The position numbers and the translations under genes are program-made. A DNA stretch of 7,759 bases from Propionibacteriaceae bacterium (GTDB taxonomy: Bacteria; Actinomycetota; Actinomycetes; Propionibacteriales; Propionibacteriaceae), in assembly GCA_021323255.1 (NCBI GenBank), contig JAJTCL010000266.1, forward strand, positions 1 to 7,759, given 5' to 3'. This document shows, piece by piece, positions 1 to 5,633 of the stretch. The notes under the pieces are model-generated. The model saw only the letters and a program-made list of their open reading frames with translations, did not search any database and had not been told where the DNA came from. The stretch's first letter is position 1; the number at the start of each line of letters is the position of its first letter.

Positions 1-29
1 CCCACCACGTCATAGACGATCGCTTTCAC
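1..29 (-). CDS. 5' end of a gene leaving the window, possibly zinc-type alcohol dehydrogenase-like
   Basis: Ten codons are visible, starting with GTG at 29 and reading MKAIVYDVVG before the window edge. A good ribosome binding site (GGAAGG, plus positions 36-41) lies 6 nt upstream. The start overlaps the stop of the preceding livF remnant by 4 nt (GTGA), as expected for a gene once translated in the same operon. N-termini of the form MKA-(I/V)-(V/L)-Y are common in zinc-dependent alcohol dehydrogenase and quinone oxidoreductase proteins, which is the only basis for the family guess. Too little is present to confirm function or to know whether the gene is intact. Confidence 0.3.
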
Positions 30-327
30 CAAATACCTTCCAGGTTGGCTGCGGTGACGAAGGACTCATCGAGCAGCTTGGGTGCATCGCCCAGCATGTT
101 GAGCTTGCCAAACCCCCGGCACCTACAGATAGTCGGTGATCTCGGAGCCGGCAAAGGGCATGCTGTTCCATCAGGAGGACAGCGTCGCCCTCCTCACGGA
201 TCCGCTCGATGGCCCCGCAGATGACGTCGACCAGCACCGGGGCCAGACCCGGCAAAGGCTGGTCGGGCAAGAGCAGGCTGGGTTTCCCCTTCTGCATCAG
301 CCTTGCGTCCGTTGGAGGGTCCGTCAT
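26..327 (-). pseudogene. Decayed LivF-type branched-chain amino acid ABC transporter ATPase, 3' part
   Basis: The minus-strand frame from about 327 to 150 reads like the second half of a LivF ATPase: a Walker B region (SLLLPDQP), the family-typical GLAPVLVDVI, then AIERIREEG and an H-loop-like VLLMEQHAL. The match is then lost. A different frame resumes it at about 90, giving NMLGDAPKLLDESFVTAANL and the stop TGA at 26-28, which is the usual LivF C-terminus. At least one frame change is therefore needed. Walker B has Gln where the catalytic Glu should be (LPDQP instead of LLDEP). Walker A, the Q-loop and most of the signature motif are absent, because only about 100 of roughly 235 residues remain. 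This appears to be a non-functional remnant, once followed by the gene that leaves the window. Recognition as LivF rests on remembered family motifs. Confidence 0.6.
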
Positions 328-359
328 ACGACAAGCGAGCGGGCCAATCCTTTCTAAGT

Positions 360-703
360 CGTGATCAGGAACAAGGTGATGAGCCTGATCGTGGTAATCA
401 CCGCCTGATCGCCGTTCCCATCGACGCCCTCACCGACTACCGGTTCGTGGTCGTGAGCTTCCTCGCCCGCAGCGTGGATTGGCGCCACTGGGGCCACCGG
501 ATGCGATCAGCGACCATCTACCGCGTTCTCGCCGCGCTGCTGGTACTGATCGCCGCGGTGGTTGCCCGGAGCATTCGGTCAGCTTGACCCGCTTGCCATC
601 CAGCCCGTCCAGCGGGCCATTGTCGGTATACTCGCCGCGATCGGCATCGGAGTCGTTGCTGCACATTGGAACCTCCACTCTCACAGGCCGCTGCGCGAGT
701 GAC
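360..703 (+). pseudogene. Frameshifted membrane-protein remnant, possibly TauE/SafE-like permease
   Basis: The plus strand shows pieces of a hydrophobic protein in different frames. One frame ends with IYRVLAALLVLIAAVVARS and stops at about 587. A second frame picks up at about 575 with FGQLDPLAIQPVQRAIVG, then ILAAIGIGVVAAHWN, and stops TGA at about 701-703. A third short hydrophobic piece (MSLIVVITA) ends in TGA near 412. Joined together these give two membrane segments separated by a short loop. The segment order (basic residues, RVLAALLVLIA, a loop, then a glycine-rich helix) resembles the middle of TauE/SafE permeases, but this is a weak memory-based match. No intact start, full-length frame or ribosome binding site is visible. 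The 3' end converges on the arsenate reductase gene about 50 nt away. The rest of 330-750 shows nothing I can support. Confidence 0.3.
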
Positions 704-753
704 TTCAAGGTCAACTCTCGTGGCGTGCTTCAAGATCATTTTTTGCGGACTCC

Positions 754-1755
754 TCAGTCCAGGGAGATGCCCATCTTTTGGCACAAGACTGTCAGGCGGG
801 CTGCGATTTCGTCACGGATGCGGCGTACCTCCTCCAAGGGTTGTCCGACGGGGTCAGCCACTGGCCAGTCCATGTAACGCCGCCCGGGGTAGATCGGGCA
901 GGCGTCGCCGCACCCCATGGTGATCACGAAGTCAGCAGCCTGCACGACTTCGTCGGTGAGGGGTTTGGGGAACTCGGCGACCACGGGGACACCGATCTCG
1001 TCCAGGACCTCGACCACCACCGGGTCGATCTGCCCGGATGGGCGGGAGCCGGCTGTGCGGACATGCACCTGGTCGCCAGCCATTTGTCGCAGTAAAGCCG
1101 CGGCCATCTGGGATCGTCCGGCGTTCTGCACGCACACGAACAGCACCTCGGCTGTTCCTCGGAGGTCTCGGCCGCTGGTCACTGCCAGTGCGTTTAGCCG
1201 ATCTTCGACGAACCTGGTGGTCAGTGATGGCAGATGTGCTGAGACTCGGGCGCGTTCTGCGAGCAACCGGTAGCTGTCGGCGACGTACCGCTCGACGGTT
1301 TCCTTGGAGAACGTCGAGCTGAAGCGGTAAGCGAGCCTGTCGGTGATCCGTCTCAGCACCGGGGGGAGCTCCACCTCACTGCCGACACTGGCACGTCTTT
1401 CCGAGCGGCTTGCCGCCGGATGGCCTGGTCGCTCCATGGCTACGATCAGTCGGCTGAACCTCATCCAGGTTTCGGCAGTGGGCATGAAGGTGCGGGGTCG
1501 GTCCTTAACCTCCTCCAGCAGCTCGAGCGCGATCAGCACGGCGACGTGCTTCTCCACCTCATCCGGTTCGAGATCTAGCTCGGCGGCTAGCGAGGTGGCA
1601 TCGGCTCTCCCGTCAGGTCGCGACGCGACTCCGCTTAGCACGCGCAGTCGATCAGGCTCGGCCAGCGCGTCCAGCTGTCGCGCGCGGGCAGCCGCGGCAG
1701 CGCGATCGAGTGGTGTCGCGTACCATCGCGGCCCCGACTCCCGCGCCTCGTTCAT
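754..1755 (-). CDS. arsC: Arsenate reductase with N-terminal ArsR-like winged-helix domain
   Basis: This is a 333-residue protein in three parts. Residues 25-105 form an ArsR-like winged helix (LAEPDRLRVLSGVA, then SLAAELDLEPDEVEKHVAVL). Residues 130-192 are the helical segment found ahead of many actinobacterial reductases (RLAYRFSSTF, ERYVADSYRLLAERARV). Residues 203-333 are a low-molecular-weight phosphatase-fold ArsC. The CX5R anion-binding loop is VCVQNAGRS with nucleophile Cys208 and Arg214, and the DP motif supplying the general acid is Asp301-Pro302. Further cysteines are 282 (MGCGD), 286 and 325. The family reduces arsenate to arsenite in the cytoplasm, in actinobacteria commonly with mycothiol and mycoredoxin; assigning that type here is inference. 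I chose ATG at 1755 because it forms an ATGA overlap with the upstream arsR-type stop. The upstream ATG at 1806 would overlap that gene by 55 nt. The fused DNA-binding-like domain is the unusual part. No arsenite efflux gene is present in the window. Confidence 0.9.
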   Translation of the reverse strand: MNEARESGPRWYATPLDRAAAAARARQLDALAEPDRLRVLSGVASRPDGRADATSLAAELDLEPDEVEKHVAVLIALELLEEVKDRPRTFMPTAETWMRFSRLIVAMERPGHPAASRSERRASVGSEVELPPVLRRITDRLAYRFSSTFSKETVERYVADSYRLLAERARVSAHLPSLTTRFVEDRLNALAVTSGRDLRGTAEVLFVCVQNAGRSQMAAALLRQMAGDQVHVRTAGSRPSGQIDPVVVEVLDEIGVPVVAEFPKPLTDEVVQAADFVITMGCGDACPIYPGRRYMDWPVADPVGQPLEEVRRIRDEIAARLTVLCQKMGISLD

Positions 1756-2096
1756 CGCAGGAGGTCGGCGACTGCGTCGCGTCGATCTTCGGCAATCGAG
1801 TACCACACCTGGCGACCGCGCTGGTCGCGGTCGAGCAGGCCGTCTTCGTACATAAGTCGCAGATGGTGGCTGATTGTTGGTTGTCGCAGACCTAGGTGTT
1901 GGGTGAGCTCACCGACGGTCACCTCCCGATCCGGACTGCCGTTGATCATGCTGAGAAGTTGGAGTCGGGTCGGGTCGGCGACCAGCCGCAGGGTCTTGGC
2001 GAGGGCCTCCGCAGCGGGCCGGGTGAGAGGTTCCGACGCGCTGGAGCCGGCGGGGGTCGGCCGTCGCACACGGTCTTGCCCGGCCGAGGGACCCAT
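1752..2096 (-). CDS. ArsR/SmtB-family transcriptional regulator lacking cysteines
   Basis: The 114-residue protein has the ArsR-family winged-helix core. ADPTRLQLLSMI at about residues 40-51 is the usual family start, ELTQHLGLRQPTISHHLRLM at about 63-82 is the helix-turn-helix with recognition helix, and RGRQVWYSI at about 92-100 is the wing. The family represses its own operon and releases DNA on binding metal or metalloid. Arsenite sensors of this type usually have a Cys-rich ELCVCDL-like segment at the start of the HTH. Here that segment reads REVTVGEL, and the protein contains no cysteine at all. It therefore probably does not sense arsenite by the classical thiolate site, although its position translationally coupled (ATGA) to the arsenate reductase gene argues for an arsenic role. 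The start at 2096 has only a weak upstream AGG, 48 nt after phoU. A start slightly downstream is possible because the first 27 residues are low-complexity. Confidence 0.88.
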   Translation of the reverse strand: MGPSAGQDRVRRPTPAGSSASEPLTRPAAEALAKTLRLVADPTRLQLLSMINGSPDREVTVGELTQHLGLRQPTISHHLRLMYEDGLLDRDQRGRQVWYSIAEDRRDAVADLLR

Positions 2097-2144
2097 GACC
2101 GGGAGCCTATCTTTCGTGCTGGGTTCGAGCGCGGAGCAGCGGCC

Positions 2145-2825
2145 TCAGCCGACATGAGGTGCTCCGACATGGGGTCTCATAGCGGTCTCAATGAAGATCA
2201 CGGATTGGGCGATTCCTACGGCGTGATCAGCGAATCGTTCGTAGTAGCGGCCGATGAGGGCGACGTTGACCGCGGCTTCCACGCCGTGGGACCAGTTGTC
2301 TACCAGTGCCCGGAACAGCGTGCGAAGCAGGCCGTCCATTGCGTCATCGTCGATCTCAAGTCGAGCAGCATCCAGGGCGTCGCTTGTGGTCAGCGTGATC
2401 CTCGCGCCGTCAGCAATCCGGCTCGCAACATCATCCATCCGGCGAAAGATTTCGGACAGCTCGTCGGGGATGGCGGGCGCTGGATAGCAGCGGCTGGCCG
2501 CTGTGCTGATGTGGTTGGCGAGCGCACCCATCCGTCGGCAGTCGGCGCTGATCTTGAGGGCCGATACGAGCATCCTTAGATCACCCGCCACCGGCTGCTG
2601 GCGAGCCAAGAGGTGGTGCGTGCGGCGCTCGATCTCCACCATGTCGTCCTCGAGTTCTTGCTCCAGCGAGGCGGTCATCCGGACCGCCTCTTGGTCCAGG
2701 TCCAGCAAGGCTGTCGTGGCGGCGCGGATGGCCTTCGAGGCCGTCTTGGTCATGGTGACTAGCGAGGCACGTACCATTCGCAGATCGCTCGCAAACTCGA
2801 GGCGACCTACCTCGGGTTGGATCAT
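2145..2825 (-). CDS. phoU: PhoU-family phosphate transport/signalling regulator
   Basis: The protein has 226 residues, within the usual PhoU length, and forms two three-helix repeats. Repeat 1 contains EIERRTHHLLARQQPVAGDL at about 64-83 and the SADCRRMGALANHI segment at about 93-106. Repeat 2 contains DAMDGLLRTLFRALV at about 161-175 and YYERFADHAVGIAQSVIF at about 194-211. PhoU is a cytoplasmic protein that links Pst transport activity to the phosphate two-component system and restrains both when phosphate is ample. The ADxERMGALAxH pattern points to the actinobacterial (PhoY-like) branch. In repeat 1 the metal-binding Glu is replaced (CRRMG with Arg97), while repeat 2 keeps ERFAD. The start is well supported by GGAGGT 5 nt upstream and an ATGA overlap with the small gene before it. 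A short C-terminal tail (PHVGAPHVG) comes from an imperfect 15-bp tandem repeat at 2149-2178. Confidence 0.95.
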   Translation of the reverse strand: MIQPEVGRLEFASDLRMVRASLVTMTKTASKAIRAATTALLDLDQEAVRMTASLEQELEDDMVEIERRTHHLLARQQPVAGDLRMLVSALKISADCRRMGALANHISTAASRCYPAPAIPDELSEIFRRMDDVASRIADGARITLTTSDALDAARLEIDDDAMDGLLRTLFRALVDNWSHGVEAAVNVALIGRYYERFADHAVGIAQSVIFIETAMRPHVGAPHVG

Positions 2826-3136
2826 CCCTTACCTCCGAAAGCGCGTAGCTCGGCCCAGCTATCCAGCATCTGGTGGCCCCGCGCCGTGATCTGGGGAGGT
2901 CCGAATCCAAATGCGCCAAGCCGGACCAGGCGGTGGAAGACCAAGAGCGTGATGGACCAGCTGACATGCCGCGTCCCTAGCATCCATGGACCAAGATCGC
3001 CATAGAGGAGATCGCGGTCGACCAGTCCATCTCGAACGGCACCGAGTACCTGGAGTTCACAAGGATGGATCCGCCAGCGCGGCTGTCGGGCCGGACTGGC
3101 CCGCAAACGCATAGCTGACAGTCTATATGTCATCAT
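2822..3136 (-). CDS. Small hypothetical protein, possibly winged-helix
   Basis: I do not recognise the family of this 104-residue product. From about residue 26 it looks like a folded domain: a helix-like ELQVLGAVRDGLVDRD, then SWSITLLVFHRLVRLGAFGF, then PQITARGHQMLDSW. The last two parts resemble a recognition helix, wing and final helix of PadR/MarR-type winged-helix proteins (L..L...G......LT..G...L), so a DNA-binding or adaptor role is possible but unproven. The first 25 residues are basic. The start at 3136 is chosen because AGGA lies 5 nt upstream and it sits 7 nt after the regulator gene's stop, whereas an upstream ATG at 3169 would overlap that gene. A second ATG follows directly. Its stop overlaps the phoU start (ATGA), so it is probably translated together with phoU and may relate to PhoU function. 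Confidence 0.6.
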   Translation of the reverse strand: MMTYRLSAMRLRASPARQPRWRIHPCELQVLGAVRDGLVDRDLLYGDLGPWMLGTRHVSWSITLLVFHRLVRLGAFGFGPPQITARGHQMLDSWAELRAFGGKG

Positions 3137-3143
3137 GGCGGTC

Positions 3144-3774
3144 CTAGCTGTCGACGAGGCGATACCCAAGACCGCGTACGGTTTCGAGTACCGCTGGCTG
3201 TCCTTGTCGCGTTTCGCCGAGCTTGCGCCGCAGGTTCTGGACGTACTTGCGAACCCTTACCGGGCCGACCAGGTGTTGCTCGTCGCCGACCACCGCGGCG
3301 ATCTCCGCCGCGGAGACCACGCGCGGGGCTTGGGCGAGCAGGTACTTGACGAGTTCGAACTCGCGAGGTGTCAGGCGGACTGCCTTACCCGATACGTGCA
3401 CCTGATGTGCTTGCACGTCGAGTTCGATCGACCCGTACTGAAGGATCGCGGCTGACTTGGTCCTGGTCAGGCCGAAACAGACCGATGATGACGGGAATGT
3501 CGGACCAGGTGACGATTGCCCGGACGAAGTTTTCGAAGTCCACGCCGATGAGATCGGTCGGCGCCAGAACGGCGGCAGGATCCTCAGCCATCAGGCCGAG
3601 GAGCGCCGATGGACCGTCGGAGTAGGGACGCAGATCGATGCCATTCGCAAGCAGATGGTCATAGCCGCTGCGTGTGAGCATTCGAGACGGCGACTCGACT
3701 GCAACCACCCGGTACGGCCAACGGATTGCGCCCAGACTGGTCAGCGCGCCACTGCGTGCCGTCTGTAAGGTCAT
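3144..3774 (-). pseudogene. Response-regulator-like gene (atypical receiver plus OmpR-type DNA-binding domain), apparently frameshifted
   Basis: Two overlapping minus-strand frames together make one response-regulator-like protein. The first (ATG at 3774) encodes a receiver-like part: RVVAVESPSRML (strand 1), ALLGLMAEDPAAVLAPTDLI (helix 2 to strand 3) and WSDIPVIIGLF (strand 4), after which it drifts into unrelated sequence and stops at 3385. The second frame takes over at about 3445 with LQYGSIELDVQAHQVHVSGK, then LTPREFELVKYLLAQAPRVV, PVRVRKYVQNLRRKLGE and ETVRGLGYRL, a complete OmpR/PhoB-type winged helix ending at 3144. The frame change falls between about 3442 and 3475. The phospho-acceptor Asp at strand 3 and the conserved Lys of strand 5 are not visible, and the usual strand 5/helix 5 segment is missing, so this is an atypical receiver, probably with a deletion as well as a frameshift. 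A sequencing error, or separate translation of the DNA-binding half, are alternatives. It lies 26 nt after pstB and 7 nt before the next gene, and its ATG has no clear ribosome binding site. Confidence 0.65.
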
Positions 3775-3800
3775 CGGGCTCTGCCGGGGCTGCTGTTAGC

Positions 3801-4703
3801 TCATCCGAAGCGACCCGAGATGTAGTCCTCGGTGCGCTTGTCAGATGGGTTCTCGAAGATCTTGGTCGTCTTGTCGTACTCGACCAGCATGCCGGTGCGG
3901 TCGCCGGTGCCTTCAGCGGCGAGCGCTGTGAAGAATGCCGTCCGATCAGCGACGCGCGCAGCCTGTTGCATGTTGTGTGTAACGATCACGATCGCGTACA
4001 CCTGTCTGAGCTCCTCCATCAGGTCCTCGATCCGGCCGGTCGCGATCGGATCGAGCGCGGAGCAGGGCTCGTCCATCAAGATCACCTCGGGCCGTACGGC
4101 AATGGTTCGGGCGATGCAGAGGCGTTGCTGTTGACCACCCGAGAGGCCGAAGGCCGACTGTTTGAGCTTGTCCTTGACCTCAGTCCACAAGGCGGCCTGG
4201 GTGAGCGCTTCCTCGACGAGATCGTCCATGTTGGACGGTTTCATGCCGATGACTCGTGGACCATAGGCGACGTTGTCGTAGATCGACTTCGGGAACGGAT
4301 TGGGCTTTTGAAACACCATGCCGATCCGCCGTCTTACCTCGATCGGATCGATGCCGCGGGCATAGATGTCTTGACCATGAAGGGTCACTTCACCTGTGAC
4401 GCGGGCTCCAAGAATAAGATCGTTCATCCGGTTCAGGGACCGCAGCAGCGTCGATTTTCCGCAGCCCGACGGCCCGATCAAAGCGGTGATCTCGTTGTAG
4501 CCGAAGATGAGGTTGACACCGGTCACGGCCCGGAAGTCACCGTAGCGGACGTCGACGTTTTTGCAGGCCATCACCGCGTCTGGCGTATCGGGCAGCTGGT
4601 CGTCACGGGTCGGGTGTGCCGGCTCGAAGTGGACCTCCTGCGGCTCATGGGGAGGCGTGACCTCCTGGTGAGTGGTGACCTCAGGGCTTGGCTGTGCGCT
4701 CAT
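3801..4703 (-). CDS. pstB: Phosphate ABC transporter ATP-binding protein PstB
   Basis: The 300-residue ATPase powers high-affinity phosphate import on the inner face of the membrane, bound to PstC and PstA. All nucleotide-binding motifs are present: Walker A GPSGCGKST at 77-85, Q-loop FQKPNPFPKS from 131 (the PNPFP sequence is a PstB hallmark), signature LSGGQQQR at 187-194, Walker B VILMDEP at 207-213 and H-loop His243. The ending TEDYISGRFG is also typical of the family. It is about 40 residues longer than most PstB proteins because of an acidic, proline- and histidine-rich N-terminus before AVMACKNVDVRYG. The ATG at 4703 has a modest purine-rich GAGAG 3 nt upstream and lies 27 nt after pstA. 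A later start at Met45 is conceivable but would cut off the beginning of the first strand. Confidence 0.97.
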   Translation of the reverse strand: MSAQPSPEVTTHQEVTPPHEPQEVHFEPAHPTRDDQLPDTPDAVMACKNVDVRYGDFRAVTGVNLIFGYNEITALIGPSGCGKSTLLRSLNRMNDLILGARVTGEVTLHGQDIYARGIDPIEVRRRIGMVFQKPNPFPKSIYDNVAYGPRVIGMKPSNMDDLVEEALTQAALWTEVKDKLKQSAFGLSGGQQQRLCIARTIAVRPEVILMDEPCSALDPIATGRIEDLMEELRQVYAIVIVTHNMQQAARVADRTAFFTALAAEGTGDRTGMLVEYDKTTKIFENPSDKRTEDYISGRFG

Positions 4704-4730
4704 CGGCTCTCTGGATTCCTTCGGTTCGGG

Positions 4731-5633
4731 CTACCACCGGCGCTGGTAGTGGTTGCGGATATAGATGGCGAGGGCGTTCATGGCCAGCAGCAGGACGAGC
4801 AGGAGGATGCTGGCCGCGGCAGCGAGCACCCGGAACTCCTCCTGGGGACGACCAGTCCAGTTGAAGATCTGGATAGGCAGCGTGGTGTAGCCGCTCAGCA
4901 GCCCGTTCGGGTCGTAGCTGACGAACACCAACCCTCCGAGTAGGAGGAGCGGCGCCGCCTCGCCGAATGCCCGCGACAGCGCCAGGATCGCTCCAGTGGC
5001 GATGCCGGGCACCGCCGAGGGAAGCGTCTGTTTCCACATCGTCTGCAGCGGCGTCGCTCCTAGGGCCAGCGATGCTTCACGGATCTCCGCCGGCACTGAA
5101 CGCAGCGCCTCCCGGGTGGCGATGATGATCACCGGCAGGATGAGCAGGCTGAGAGCGGTGGCCCCAGCGATGACGAGGTTCTTGTTCTGCACCCGCAGCA
5201 GCGTCAACATGGCCAGCGCTAGCAGGCCGTAGACCACCGATGGGATGGCGGCAAGGTTCTGGACGTTGAGTTCGATCAGGTGATTGATCCGCTTCGTTTT
5301 GTCGGCGAACTCTTCCAGCTGGACCGCTGCCGCGACGCCGAGGGGGATCGCCAGCACCGCGGTGGTGCAAATCACCCAGATGGAGCCGAGGATCGCCGGC
5401 CGCGCGCCGGCCCGAGCTGGCGTCGAGGACGGGTACTCGGTGAACAGCCGCAGATCGAGCCGCGGCGCCCCCTCGATGAAAGTGGTGACGATCAGGACCA
5501 ATAGCACCGTCATGGCGATGAACATCGTCACCCACAACAGCACTAGGAAGACCATGGCTTTCGGGCTACGCTCGCCGCTCCTGGCTGAGGTATCTAGAGA
5601 GCGAGACAGGCGCAAGTCAGTGGCGATGCTCAT
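4731..5633 (-). CDS. pstA: Phosphate ABC transporter permease PstA
   Basis: The 300-residue integral membrane protein forms half of the phosphate channel with PstC. About six hydrophobic segments are visible, at roughly residues 27-52, 82-105, 128-147, 154-172, 207-240 and 270-292. The cytoplasmic EAA loop that docks on PstB is REALRSVPAEIREASLALGA at 174-193. AIPSVVYGLLAL at 129-140 and ALSRAFGEAAPLL at 218-230 are typical of the PstA/PstC family. The start overlaps the pstC stop by one base (TGATG), indicating translational coupling. The length matches the family and nothing looks damaged. Confidence 0.96.
   Translation of the reverse strand: MSIATDLRLSRSLDTSARSGERSPKAMVFLVLLWVTMFIAMTVLLVLIVTTFIEGAPRLDLRLFTEYPSSTPARAGARPAILGSIWVICTTAVLAIPLGVAAAVQLEEFADKTKRINHLIELNVQNLAAIPSVVYGLLALAMLTLLRVQNKNLVIAGATALSLLILPVIIIATREALRSVPAEIREASLALGATPLQTMWKQTLPSAVPGIATGAILALSRAFGEAAPLLLLGGLVFVSYDPNGLLSGYTTLPIQIFNWTGRPQEEFRVLAAAASILLLVLLLAMNALAIYIRNHYQRRW

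Noticed and set aside
703..738. Near-identical 11-bp direct repeats CTTCAAGGTCA and CTTCAAGATCA
   Set aside because: They are short, with one mismatch, next to decayed sequence. They have no counterpart elsewhere in the window and no promoter context.
745..760. Possible terminator for the arsenate reductase gene (GGACT/AGTCC hairpin)
   Set aside because: The stem is only 5 bp, it overlaps the stop codon, and on the transcribed strand it is followed by an A-run rather than a U-run.
1753..1806. Upstream ATG at 1806 as start of the arsenate reductase
   Set aside because: It would add 17 basic residues not seen in such proteins and overlap the regulator gene by 55 nt. The ATGA overlap at 1755 is the better start.
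1896..2579. Plus-strand open frame of 227 codons
   Set aside because: It runs antisense through phoU and arsR, both well supported, with low-complexity sequence and no motif.
3726..4943. Plus-strand open frame of 405 codons
   Set aside because: It lies opposite pstB and the end of pstA, which carry full family motifs. Long antisense open frames are expected in GC-rich DNA and this one has no recognisable domain.
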